Position numbers and translations under genes: made by a program. From an uncultured Geobacter sp. (GTDB lineage Bacteria; Desulfobacterota; Desulfuromonadia; Geobacterales; Geobacteraceae), in the NCBI GenBank assembly GCA_937886325.1, contig CALABV010000218.1, positions 1-7,360 on the forward strand: DNA of 7,360 nucleotides, given 5' to 3'. The notes beneath the pieces are model-generated. The model did no database searches, was not told the DNA's origin, and worked only from the letters and a program-made list of their open reading frames with translations. This document shows, piece by piece, positions 1-6,885 of the stretch (its first letter is position 1; each line of letters opens with the position of its first letter).

Positions 1-2156
1 AGGCCGCCAATGGGCAGGACCCGCCCGGAAAGACTGATTTCTCCGGTCATGGCAACGTCACGCCGCGCCGGCCGCCCCGTGAGCAGGGAAACTATGGCGG
101 AGACCATGGTGATCCCCGCGGACGGACCATCTTTGGGGATAGATCCGGCCGGAACATGGATGTGAATGTCCATGTTCCGGAAAGCCTGTTCCGGGACACC
201 CCATTCCGTACAGTTGGCGCGAACGAAGGAAAGCGCGGCCCGGGCCGATTCGCGCATCACCTCGCCGAGGGAACCAGTCAGAATGAGTTCCCTCCGCCCT
301 GCCATCCTGGTTGCCTCGACAAAGATGATATCACCACCGGTTTCAGTCCAGGCAAGCCCGGTGACAACCCCGACACGGTCCTTTTCCGCCGCCACTTCAT
401 CAAAGAACTTCCGCGGTCCGAGAAACTCCTCCACGACACGCGGTGTAATCGTTGTGCGCAGCGGCTTGTTCTGCATCATTTCTTTCGCCGTCTTTCGGCA
501 GATGGAGGCAATGGTACGCTGCAGACTCCGGACACCGGCTTCCCGCGTATAATCCCTGATAATGCGGTAGACAGCCTCCACTTCGAATTCCGGTGAAGAG
601 CCCGACAAGCCGTTTTCCTCAATCTCTTTCGGGATCAGGAAGCGGAAAGCGATCTTCTCCTTCTCCTCGTCGGTATACCCCGACAGGTGTATCACCTCCA
701 TCCGATCGCGCAGGGGAGGAGGAATCGTATCGATCAGGTTCGCCGTGGTGATGAACATGACGTTGGAAAGGTCGAAAGGCACATCCAGGTAATGGTCGGA
801 AAACGAGAAATTCTGTTCCGGATCCAGAACCTCCAGGAGTGCGCTTGCCGGATCTCCCCGGAAATCGAGACCGATCTTGTCCACCTCGTCGAGCATGAAA
901 ACCGGGTTATTGGCGCCGCAACGGTAGATTTCCTGGATGATGCGACCGGGGAGAGCACCGATATACGTGCGCCGGTGACCCCGGATCTCCGCCTCGTCGC
1001 GCATCCCGCCGAGGGAAAGGCGGATGAACTTTCTCCCCAGCGAGCGGGCAATGGATTTGCCGAGACTGGTCTTTCCCACACCCGGCGGGCCGACGAAACA
1101 GAGGATGGGACCCTTCATCTTTTCCCGGAGGGAGCGGACCGCCAGGTACTCCAGAATCCGCTCCTTGATCTTTTCCAGATCATAGTGGTCCTCATTGAGA
1201 ACCGTTTCCGCCTGATTGATATCGTTGTTGTCCACCGTCGACGTCTGCCACGGCATACCGACAAGATAGTCGAGATAGGTTCGCGAGACGGTGTATTCGG
1301 GAGAAGCCGGGTTGATTCTTTCCAGTCTCTTCAGCTCCTTGTCTGCAATCTTCCGCACCGGCTCGGGCATACCGGCGGCAACTATTTTTTTCCTCAGTTC
1401 AGCCAGTTCGGAGTTCCGTGAATCATCCTCTCCCAGCTCTTCCTGGATCTGTTTCATCTGTTCCCGCAGCAGATATTCCTTCTGGGTCTTTCCGACACGC
1501 TTCGTCACCTCGGCCTGCACTTCACCGCGAACCTGAAGCCGCTGCACTTCATTGGTCAGGTGAATATAGACCTTTTTCAGTCTCTCGACGGGATCCGTGG
1601 TATCGAGGAGGTCCTGCAGCTCGTCCAGGGGAAGCGTGACATAGAGCGCCACCAGATCGGAAAAACGCGCCGGGTTGTCGATATAGTCAATCATCTTGAG
1701 GACATCGTCCGGCAACGGTCTTCCATAGGAAAGCGCGATCTTGAGAAGCGCATTGAGGCTTTGCATCAATGCATCGGACACCACCGACCTCTCGGTAAAT
1801 TCCCGCACCACTTCCAACCGGGCGAGAATATGCGGGGACTCAAGGACAATCCCCTCCAGGCGTACCCGGGCGATCCCTTCAAGACTCAGCTTCGCGCCTC
1901 CCTCGGGAAGCTTGACGAACTGGTTGATTTTGCATACGGTACCGGTCTCGAAATACGGGGGGAGAGAAGGATCCCGAGGTTCCCCGCGTTTGCGGAAAAG
2001 AGCGATAAGGTTCTGGTAGCGCATCGCCTCCTCAAAGGGCGGAAGCTCCTCTTCGTTCAGGAAAAGGGGAAACATCATATAGGGAAACGCAACCATATCC
2101 TGCAGAGGAAACAGCGGCAATACTTCAGGAATCGATGAAAATGCGGTCTCGGACAT
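1..2156 (-). CDS. lon: ATP-dependent protease Lon (LonA, endopeptidase La), C-terminal end cut by the window
   Basis: Lon is a cytoplasmic AAA+ serine protease that unfolds and degrades misfolded and regulatory proteins. I translated this strand by hand: 718 complete residues, then two bases of codon 719. The N-terminal substrate-binding domain starts with LPLFPLQDMVAFPYMMFPLF near residues 14-33. The AAA+ module has Walker A GPPGVGKT at 356-363, Walker B MLDEVD with Asp423-Glu424, a sensor-1 Asn at 473 (TTAN) and a sensor-2 type Arg near 543. The protease domain shows PKDGPSAG with the catalytic Ser at residue 679, which as I recall is the E. coli number too. The frame ends in LPIGG, so the catalytic Lys (about residue 722) lies just outside the window. 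This is truncation by the window edge, not a broken gene. The ATG start has a GAGGT Shine-Dalgarno 6 nt upstream. The gene lies downstream of the ABC-F gene on the same strand, 143 bases away, with its own promoter candidate. Confidence 0.97.
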   Translation of the reverse strand, partial: MSETAFSSIPEVLPLFPLQDMVAFPYMMFPLFLNEEELPPFEEAMRYQNLIALFRKRGEPRDPSLPPYFETGTVCKINQFVKLPEGGAKLSLEGIARVRLEGIVLESPHILARLEVVREFTERSVVSDALMQSLNALLKIALSYGRPLPDDVLKMIDYIDNPARFSDLVALYVTLPLDELQDLLDTTDPVERLKKVYIHLTNEVQRLQVRGEVQAEVTKRVGKTQKEYLLREQMKQIQEELGEDDSRNSELAELRKKIVAAGMPEPVRKIADKELKRLERINPASPEYTVSRTYLDYLVGMPWQTSTVDNNDINQAETVLNEDHYDLEKIKERILEYLAVRSLREKMKGPILCFVGPPGVGKTSLGKSIARSLGRKFIRLSLGGMRDEAEIRGHRRTYIGALPGRIIQEIYRCGANNPVFMLDEVDKIGLDFRGDPASALLEVLDPEQNFSFSDHYLDVPFDLSNVMFITTANLIDTIPPPLRDRMEVIHLSGYTDEEKEKIAFRFLIPKEIEENGLSGSSPEFEVEAVYRIIRDYTREAGVRSLQRTIASICRKTAKEMMQNKPLRTTITPRVVEEFLGPRKFFDEVAAEKDRVGVVTGLAWTETGGDIIFVEATRMAGRRELILTGSLGEVMRESARAALSFVRANCTEWGVPEQAFRNMDIHIHVPAGSIPKDGPSAGITMVSAIVSLLTGRPARRDVAMTGEISLSGRVLPIGG

Positions 2157-2162
2157 CGTGAT

Positions 2163-2167
2163 ACCTC
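2163..2167 (-). promoter_or_regulatory. Ribosome binding site of lon
   Basis: Read on the minus strand, GAGGT lies 6 nt before the ATG at 2156. It supports this start codon, which also gives the residue numbering expected for LonA. Confidence 0.75.
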
Positions 2168-2190
2168 AATCAAGCTGTAACGGGGCTGCA

Positions 2191-2222
2191 AATGCCGGCA
2201 TAAACAATCGGAATGCTAGCAT
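2191..2222. promoter_or_regulatory. Two matched 10-bp palindromes over the lon promoter, possible operator pair
   Basis: Two perfect palindromes of the form ATGCNNGCAT are present: ATGCCGGCAT at 2192-2201 and ATGCTAGCAT at 2213-2222. Each is preceded on the plus strand by A. Their centres are 21 bp apart, two helical turns, so both would face the same side of the DNA. The second contains the proposed -10 hexamer of lon, and the first falls just after the expected transcription start. This is how repressor sites are often arranged, but I do not recognise the motif as that of a known regulator. Confidence 0.45.
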
Positions 2223-2240
2223 CTTTCTCCCTGCTGTCAA
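2213..2240 (-). promoter_or_regulatory. Candidate sigma-70 type promoter of lon
   Basis: On the minus strand a perfect TTGACA (-35, at 2235-2240) is followed after 16 bp by TAGCAT (-10, at 2213-2218, four of six consensus bases). Transcription would start near 2206, leaving a leader of about 50 nt. The -35 box is good and the -10 box weak, which would suit a regulated promoter. A heat-shock sigma-32 type -10 (CCCCAT) is not visible. Confidence 0.5.
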
Positions 2241-2247
2241 GGCAGGG
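2229..2247. repeat. Inverted repeat around the lon -35 box
   Basis: CCCTGC (2229-2234) and GCAGGG (2242-2247) are perfect reverse complements around a 7-base loop that holds the TTGACA of the lon promoter. There is no T-run after it on either strand, so it does not look like an intrinsic terminator for the upstream ABC-F gene. It may be another protein site or a chance GC hairpin. Confidence 0.3.
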
Positions 2248-2299
2248 CGGGTCTTCCTCCACCGCTTCCCTCCATGGAAACAGTAGCGGAGCGTGCGAC

Positions 2300-4237
2300 T
2301 CATTCCGGGGGCCCGGCCGCCTGGGCAGACTCCCATTCCTCGTACAGGTTCGCAATCAACTCCGTAAGCCCGGCATGTTCCCTGGCTCCCTCCCGCGCCC
2401 TGTCGGCATCACGAAAAAAAACCGGATCTTCCATGTCTTTCTCCAGGTTCGCCAGTTGCTCCTCCGACTCCTCAATCCTGGCTTCAAGCTCGGTCAGTCT
2501 TTTCAGCCGCGCCCTCTCCTCGCGCTGCCGGCGTTTCTCCTCCTCGCGCGAGAGATGCCTCTCCTGTTTACGGGAGTCCTTGTCAAGGGCCGTCGAACTT
2601 GACGCGCCACACGGTGTTCGTCCTCCTACCTGATTGTGCTCAACGGTTTCAAAAGCGATTTTTTCCAGGAAGTCTTCGTAGTTACCCGGAAATGACCGAA
2701 TCTTTCCTCCCCCAACTTCTATGGTACGGGTTGCAAGTTCATTGATGAAATAGCGGTCGTGAGAGACGAACACCACCGTGCCGGAGAAGGAGCGGAGCGC
2801 GTCCAGCAGCACGTCCTTGCTGAACAGGTCAAGATGATTGGTCGGCTCATCGAGGAGAAGGAGGTTCGATGGCCGAAGAAGCATCTTGGCCAACGCCAGG
2901 CGGCTTTTTTCCCCTCCGGACAGCACGGCAACCTGCTTGTGAATATCATCGCCGGTGAAAAGAAAGCTCGCAAGGAGATCCCGCAAGGCAGGAACCCGAT
3001 CGTAGGGCGCGTCCGCCAGTATTTCTTCGAACACGGTGCGATTTCCATCAAGAGAGGAAGGCTGATCCTGCGCGTAGTAGTCCGGAAAGACATTTGCGCC
3101 GATCCTGCGCTCACCCTTCTGAAATTCGTCTCCGGCAAGAACGCGCATCAGCGTGGACTTGCCCGCCCCGTTATGCCCGACAAGACAAATGCGTTCACCC
3201 TTTTCAACAACAAGCGAAATACCGTCCAGCACCACCAGGTCGCCGTATGACTTGGTAACGTCTGTTACCTCGAGAACTACCCTTCCACTCCGTGGAGGAT
3301 CAGGGAAGGCGAACCGGATTTTTTTGCGTTCAGGCGGAAGGACTATCCTTTCTACCTTTTCGAGCTGCTTGATACGGGACTGAACAAGGGCGGCCTTGTC
3401 GGCCTTGTAACGGAAACGAGAGATAAAGTCTTCCATCTTCCCGATTGCCTCATCCTGTCTCCTCTTCTCCTCCCGCAACCTTGCAACCCTCTCCTCTCTC
3501 TCGACCAGATACCTGCTGTAGATGCATGGATAATCGGTCAGGTTCCTGTTCCAAACCTCGGTGATTCTCCGGCAGACCCGATCCATGAAATAACGATCAT
3601 GGGAGACAAGAACCACGGCGTGGGGATAGGCGGACAGATACTCCTCCAGCCAGTTTCGCGCTTCAATATCCAGGTGGTTGGTTGGTTCATCCAGCAGGAG
3701 CACGTTCGGTTTCCGGAGAAGGAGTTTTGCAAGCGCTATCCGCATCTGCCAACCTCCGGAGAACGTGCCGCATTCCTTTTCCCAGTCTCCGGGATCAAAA
3801 CCCAGCCCTGTCAGGACATTCCCCACCAGAGCCTCCCGTGCATACCCCCCCTTGGCGCGATATGCCTCCTGAAGCAAGCCGTAGCGCTCCAGCATCTCGT
3901 CATCCTGAGGGGAAGTCTCGAGTTTCCGGGTTATGGCCGACATCTCCCGCTCCATTTCCTCCAGTTCCTCAAGAGCCGACTGCACTTCCGCGAACAGGGT
4001 TTTCCCTGTGACGGTCACGCCTTGCTGGGGGAGATACCCGACCGTGCATCCCTTAGTCATGCGTATCGTTCCGGAAGACGGTTCAACCTGACCGGCGAGG
4101 ATTTTGAGGAGGGTCGATTTTCCGGTTCCATTCTCCCCGACCAGTCCGATGCGATCATGTTTCCCCACACGCCAGGTAACGGATGAAAAAATCGGACGTG
4201 CGGCGAAATCCTTGCAAAGATTCGTAATTTGGACCAT
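2300..4237 (-). CDS. ABC-F family ATPase (YheS/Uup-like), ribosome-associated
   Basis: A protein of 645 residues with two ABC ATPase domains and no membrane segment, which is the ABC-F layout. Known ABC-F proteins act in the cytoplasm at the ribosomal E site as translation factors or resistance proteins. Domain 1 has Walker A GENGTGKST at 34-42, signature SGGWQMR from 160 and DEPTNHLD from 183. Domain 2 has GHNGAGKST at 354-362, SGGEKSR from 440 and DEPTNHLD from 463. Both have the VSHDR switch. Between them is a charged linker (about 240-305) with a FRYKADKAALVQSRIK segment, typical of the family's interdomain arm. A charged coiled-coil tail covers about 555-635. The SGGW signature and linker resemble E. 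coli YheS, while the end of the tail also recalls Uup, so I give no symbol. I chose the ATG at 4237 over the upstream TTG at 4267 because MVQITNLCKDF matches family N-termini and the TTG sits almost at the predicted transcription start. Confidence 0.95.
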   Translation of the reverse strand: MVQITNLCKDFAARPIFSSVTWRVGKHDRIGLVGENGTGKSTLLKILAGQVEPSSGTIRMTKGCTVGYLPQQGVTVTGKTLFAEVQSALEELEEMEREMSAITRKLETSPQDDEMLERYGLLQEAYRAKGGYAREALVGNVLTGLGFDPGDWEKECGTFSGGWQMRIALAKLLLRKPNVLLLDEPTNHLDIEARNWLEEYLSAYPHAVVLVSHDRYFMDRVCRRITEVWNRNLTDYPCIYSRYLVEREERVARLREEKRRQDEAIGKMEDFISRFRYKADKAALVQSRIKQLEKVERIVLPPERKKIRFAFPDPPRSGRVVLEVTDVTKSYGDLVVLDGISLVVEKGERICLVGHNGAGKSTLMRVLAGDEFQKGERRIGANVFPDYYAQDQPSSLDGNRTVFEEILADAPYDRVPALRDLLASFLFTGDDIHKQVAVLSGGEKSRLALAKMLLRPSNLLLLDEPTNHLDLFSKDVLLDALRSFSGTVVFVSHDRYFINELATRTIEVGGGKIRSFPGNYEDFLEKIAFETVEHNQVGGRTPCGASSSTALDKDSRKQERHLSREEEKRRQREERARLKRLTELEARIEESEEQLANLEKDMEDPVFFRDADRAREGAREHAGLTELIANLYEEWESAQAAGPPE

Positions 4238-4252
4238 AGTAACGCGACGGCA

Positions 4253-4258
4253 CTCCCT
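4253..4258 (-). promoter_or_regulatory. Weak ribosome binding site candidate of the ABC-F gene
   Basis: AGGGAG on the minus strand is the only Shine-Dalgarno-like word before the ATG at 4237, but it stands 15 nt away, further than usual. Either the gene is translated inefficiently, or a start other than ATG is used. In-frame codons between the two offer no better start. Confidence 0.3.
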
Positions 4259-4260
4259 GA

Positions 4261-4309
4261 TTGTCAATTGATGCAGTATTGTACGAAGTTATGTCACTGT
4301 TTGTCAATT
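4261..4309. repeat. 9-bp direct repeat flanking the ABC-F promoter
   Basis: TTGTCAATT occurs at 4261-4269 and again at 4301-4309, exactly 40 bp apart. The second copy provides the -35 TTGACA of the ABC-F promoter on the minus strand. The first copy is around its transcription start. It may be a duplicated protein site or chance. Confidence 0.3.
4278..4307 (-). promoter_or_regulatory. Sigma-70 type promoter of the ABC-F gene
   Basis: On the minus strand TTGACA (-35, perfect, 4302-4307) is followed after 18 bp by TACAAT (-10, five of six, 4278-4283). The start of transcription would be near 4271, giving a leader of about 34 nt to the ATG at 4237. It is the strongest promoter match I see in the window, and it argues against the TTG start at 4267. 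Confidence 0.7.
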
Positions 4310-4340
4310 TTCGCATCCGCAGCAAGAGACGGATGAAATT
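4306..4340. repeat. Inverted repeat between the divergent promoters
   Basis: CATCCG (4314-4319) and CGGATG (4330-4335) pair across a 10-base loop. The arms extend with AATTT (4306-4310) against AAATT (4336-4340) if three bases (TCG) bulge out, making 11 pairs. It lies just upstream of the ABC-F -35 box and about 35 bp before the RNase -35 box, a position suited to a shared regulator. The core recurs in the RNase leader. Confidence 0.4.
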
Positions 4341-4373
4341 GTTGCCGTGAGAGCTCCCGCATTTGGTTTTTTT

Positions 4374-4402
4374 TTGCTACATATATGCAATTTTGCTATA
4401 AA
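4374..4402 (+). promoter_or_regulatory. Extended -10 promoter of the RNase E/G gene
   Basis: TTGCTA (4374-4379, four of six) is followed after 17 bp by TATAAA (4397-4402, five of six). The bases before the -10 are TGC, which makes an extended -10 element. A run of nine T precedes it at 4367-4375. Transcription would start near 4409, leaving an unusually long leader of about 240 nt before the start codon at 4651. Confidence 0.6.
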
Positions 4403-4431
4403 TAGATTTCGAATTGGAAACCGTTAGTGTC

Positions 4432-4452
4432 TCATCCGTAGTTTCCGGATGG
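4432..4452 (+). repeat. Small hairpin in the RNase leader, second CATCCG/CGGATG copy
   Basis: CATCCG (4433-4438) pairs with CGGATG (4446-4451) across a 7-base loop, plus one possible U-G pair. It begins about 25 nt after the predicted transcription start. It could be an RNA stem protecting the 5' end or a second copy of the operator-like repeat at 4314-4335. Confidence 0.35.
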
Positions 4453-4474
4453 ACGTGAAACAATCTGCCTGCCC

Positions 4475-4630
4475 ATGGTAAGAAAAAGCGAGATTCCGGC
4501 GCGCGCCAAGCAACACCCCGCCGAAATCGACTTCTCACTGCTCATACAGGCTGAAAAATTTTCCACATTCCAGCAATGTACTGAAATTTTGGGTCCCGCA
4601 CGTCCCTTCCGGGAAAGCGCGACTCCTTAG
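4475..4630 (+). CDS. Possible 51-residue leader ORF upstream of the RNase gene
   Basis: An ATG at 4475 opens a frame of 51 codons ending in TAG at 4628-4630, 20 bases before the RNase start and in a different frame. The product begins MVRKSEIPARAKQHPAEIDF and ends in FRESATP. It is mostly hydrophilic, with one Cys and no signal peptide or membrane segment. I do not recognise it. I see no Shine-Dalgarno sequence before the ATG, which counts against translation. An open frame of this length can occur by chance in GC-rich DNA. If real, its position suggests a leader peptide or translational coupling with the RNase. Confidence 0.22.
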   Translation: MVRKSEIPARAKQHPAEIDFSLLIQAEKFSTFQQCTEILGPARPFRESATP

Positions 4631-4635
4631 TATGA

Positions 4636-4640
4636 AAGGA
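4636..4640 (+). promoter_or_regulatory. Ribosome binding site of the RNase E/G gene
   Basis: AAGGA lies 10 nt before the ATG at 4651, slightly far but acceptable. It supports this start, which yields the family N-terminus KKMLIN. Confidence 0.6.
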
Positions 4641-4650
4641 TTTTCCCATA

Positions 4651-6885
4651 ATGGCGAAAAAGATGTTGATTAATGTAATGCATCCCGAGGAATCGAGGAT
4701 TGCCATTGTCGAAGACGGTCACCTCATAGAGCTTGACATCGAAACCGCGGGACGCGAACAGACGCGCGGCAACGTGTACAAAGGGGTTGTGGTGCGCGTC
4801 GAACCGGGTCTCCAGGCGGCGTTTGTCGATATCGGCATGAAAAAGCTCGGGTTCCTGCAAATGGGGGAGATCCATCAGGAAAACTGGCAATGGCGCGACG
4901 ATGTCCCCGAGGAACAGAAGAACCGTCGTCCCCGTATCCAGGAGATCCTCCGCCGCGGTCAGGAGTTGATAGTCCAGGTTGAAAAGGGAGAGCGGGAGGG
5001 AAAGGGAGCCGCGCTGACCACGTACATATCGCTGCCCGGACGGTACATGGTGTTGATGCCCGGAAACGACTCCAGCGGCGTCTCCCGCAAGGTGGAAAAT
5101 GAAACGGAGCGCAAAAAACTCAAGGAAATCGTTGCCGAGCTTGGCATTCCGGAGGGCTGCGGGTACATCATCAGGACCGAGGCCGTGGGCAAGCGCAAGA
5201 CTGAACTGACGAAGGATCTCCACTACCTGCTGAAGCTGTACGATACGATAAAAGAGCGGGCAACGGAAGTGAAAGCTCCCGCCCTCATTTACCAGGAATC
5301 GGACCTGGTAATCCGAACTATCAGGGATTATTTCTCTTCAGAAATCGAAGAAGTGCTTGTGGACAGCACCGATGTCTACAAGCAGGCCAGAGCCTTTTTC
5401 AAGGAGCTCATGCCCAAGTACGAAAAAATCGTTAAGCTTCACCAGGAAAAACGCCCCATCTTCGCAAAATACCAGCTTGAGGAGCAAATAGATCTCATTT
5501 ACGAGAAGAAGGTCCCCCTCAAATCAGGCGGCTCGATTGTCATCGAGCCCACGGAGGCAATGGTAAGCATCGATGTCAACTCGGGAAAGACTACCGGTGA
5601 AAAAGGCGTGGAAGACACCGCCTTCAAGACCAACATGGAGGCCGCCGAGGAGGTGGCGCGCCAACTGAGACTCCGAGACCTGGGAGGGCTCATCGTTATA
5701 GACTTTATCGACATGAGGGACAGGAAGCATCGCGCCGAAGTTGAAAAAACCCTGAAAAATGCGTTAAAAACAGATAAGGCCCGGGTGAGCGTGGACAAGA
5801 TATCCCAATTCGGGCTTCTGGAGATGTCCCGCCAGCGTATCAAGCAGACAATCAATGAAGGAAGCTACCTGGAATGCCCTCACTGCGGAGGACACGGCAG
5901 GGTTAAATCGGTCGAGGCAATGGCGCTCTCCTTTCTCCGCAAGGTCCATACCGCCGCCGCGCGCGGCACCAATTCCGAGGTCCGAGGCTCTCTGCCGCTC
6001 GAGGTCGCGTACTACCTTCTTAACAGAAAGAAGCGTGAACTTGCCCAGATCGAAACCGACTACGACATCGAAGTCACGGTGAAGGGAAAACCATCCTTCA
6101 CGATGAACCAGTTGGAATTGGAGCAATTGAAGAGGGAAAAGACCGCGGGAACGGCGATTGAACCCGAACAGCCCGGGGAAGCGGCAGCAAAGGCACCTTC
6201 CGAGGCGGAACCGGGGGCAATGGCAGCAACAGGGGAACTTGCGGCCACTCCTGGCGAGCGGGAAGAAACGAAGAGCAAGAGGAAACGTCGCAGAGGGAGA
6301 AAAAAGGCTCAATCACCCCAGGAAGCTGCGGGCGAAGCTGTCTCAGCCGAAGTCCAGGAGGGTGTCTCAGGCGCCGAATCGGAAATCTCACCAGTACCTG
6401 AAGTCGAACCGGCAGCACCGGAGCAGACCGAGGAGACGACCGCGGATGCCGCTGCAGAAGGCGCAAAAAAGAAACGCCGCAGGAGAAGAAAACGGAGCAC
6501 GAAAGCAGCGTCCGTCTCAGCACCGGGCGAGGAGGCGCCTGAAATTTCCATGGATGCGGTTGTCGAGGCGTCGCATGAACCTCCTCCCGCAATGGAATCG
6601 GCCACTCCCGAACCAGCCGTCATCCCGGACGAAAAACCCAAGAGGAAACCGCGCAAACCACGGACACCGAAGGCAGCTCCGGAGGAACAACCAAAGGAGA
6701 CATCACCTGCGACACCGGACTCGCAGCAGGTGGAATCCGCCCGCATTTCCAGCGAGACAAAAGACGCGGTCCTCCCTGAAACGGATGAAATCGAGCAGAC
6801 GATTTCAATACAGACTGAAGAAAAACCGAAGAGGAAGCGGGCTCCCAGAAAAAAGAAAGAGCCTGTCACACCTGAACCCGAGTGA
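4651..6885 (+). CDS. rng: RNase E/G family endoribonuclease with long charged C-terminal tail
   Basis: RNase E/G enzymes cut single-stranded RNA in mRNA decay and in rRNA and tRNA maturation, often sensing a 5' monophosphate. This protein has 744 residues. The N-terminus KKMLINVMHPEESRIAIVEDG is typical. An S1 RNA-binding domain covers about 38-126 (NVYKGVVVRVEPGLQAAFVD, GFLQMGEI). The IIRTEAVGK segment near 173-181 matches the 5' sensor region. The DNase I-like catalytic domain has the two metal-binding Asp at 308 (VSIDVNSG) and 351 (VIDFIDM). CPHCGGHG gives the zinc-link Cys409 and Cys412, which join two subunits. The conserved core ends near residue 495, the size of a usual RNase G, and no full RNase E small domain or known degradosome scaffold is recognisable. 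The last 245 or so residues are low-complexity, rich in Ala, Glu, Pro and Thr, with four Lys/Arg clusters (541-552, 606-618, 662-674, 725-736). They are probably disordered and may bind RNA. The choice between the names rng and rne is a matter of convention here. Confidence 0.95.
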   Translation: MAKKMLINVMHPEESRIAIVEDGHLIELDIETAGREQTRGNVYKGVVVRVEPGLQAAFVDIGMKKLGFLQMGEIHQENWQWRDDVPEEQKNRRPRIQEILRRGQELIVQVEKGEREGKGAALTTYISLPGRYMVLMPGNDSSGVSRKVENETERKKLKEIVAELGIPEGCGYIIRTEAVGKRKTELTKDLHYLLKLYDTIKERATEVKAPALIYQESDLVIRTIRDYFSSEIEEVLVDSTDVYKQARAFFKELMPKYEKIVKLHQEKRPIFAKYQLEEQIDLIYEKKVPLKSGGSIVIEPTEAMVSIDVNSGKTTGEKGVEDTAFKTNMEAAEEVARQLRLRDLGGLIVIDFIDMRDRKHRAEVEKTLKNALKTDKARVSVDKISQFGLLEMSRQRIKQTINEGSYLECPHCGGHGRVKSVEAMALSFLRKVHTAAARGTNSEVRGSLPLEVAYYLLNRKKRELAQIETDYDIEVTVKGKPSFTMNQLELEQLKREKTAGTAIEPEQPGEAAAKAPSEAEPGAMAATGELAATPGEREETKSKRKRRRGRKKAQSPQEAAGEAVSAEVQEGVSGAESEISPVPEVEPAAPEQTEETTADAAAEGAKKKRRRRRKRSTKAASVSAPGEEAPEISMDAVVEASHEPPPAMESATPEPAVIPDEKPKRKPRKPRTPKAAPEEQPKETSPATPDSQQVESARISSETKDAVLPETDEIEQTISIQTEEKPKRKRAPRKKKEPVTPEPE

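Noticed and set aside
687..1421. Plus-strand open frame of 244 codons
   Set aside because: It lies wholly antisense to the conserved ATPase domain of Lon, so it is a shadow.
2213..2240. Heat-shock sigma-32 promoter for lon
   Set aside because: CTTGA is present near the -35, but no CCCCAT-like -10 follows at the right distance. The sigma-70 reading fits better.
2170..2355. Minus-strand 61-codon frame between the ABC-F gene and lon
   Set aside because: It overlaps the end of the ABC-F gene in another frame and runs through the lon promoter, with no family resemblance.
4238..4267. N-terminal extension of the ABC-F protein from TTG at 4267
   Set aside because: The TTG lies only about 4 nt after the predicted transcription start, and the extension MTIRECRRVT is not seen in the family.
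4627..5223. Minus-strand open frame of 198 codons over the RNase start
   Set aside because: Antisense to the conserved RNase N-terminus and S1 domain, with no recognisable domain.
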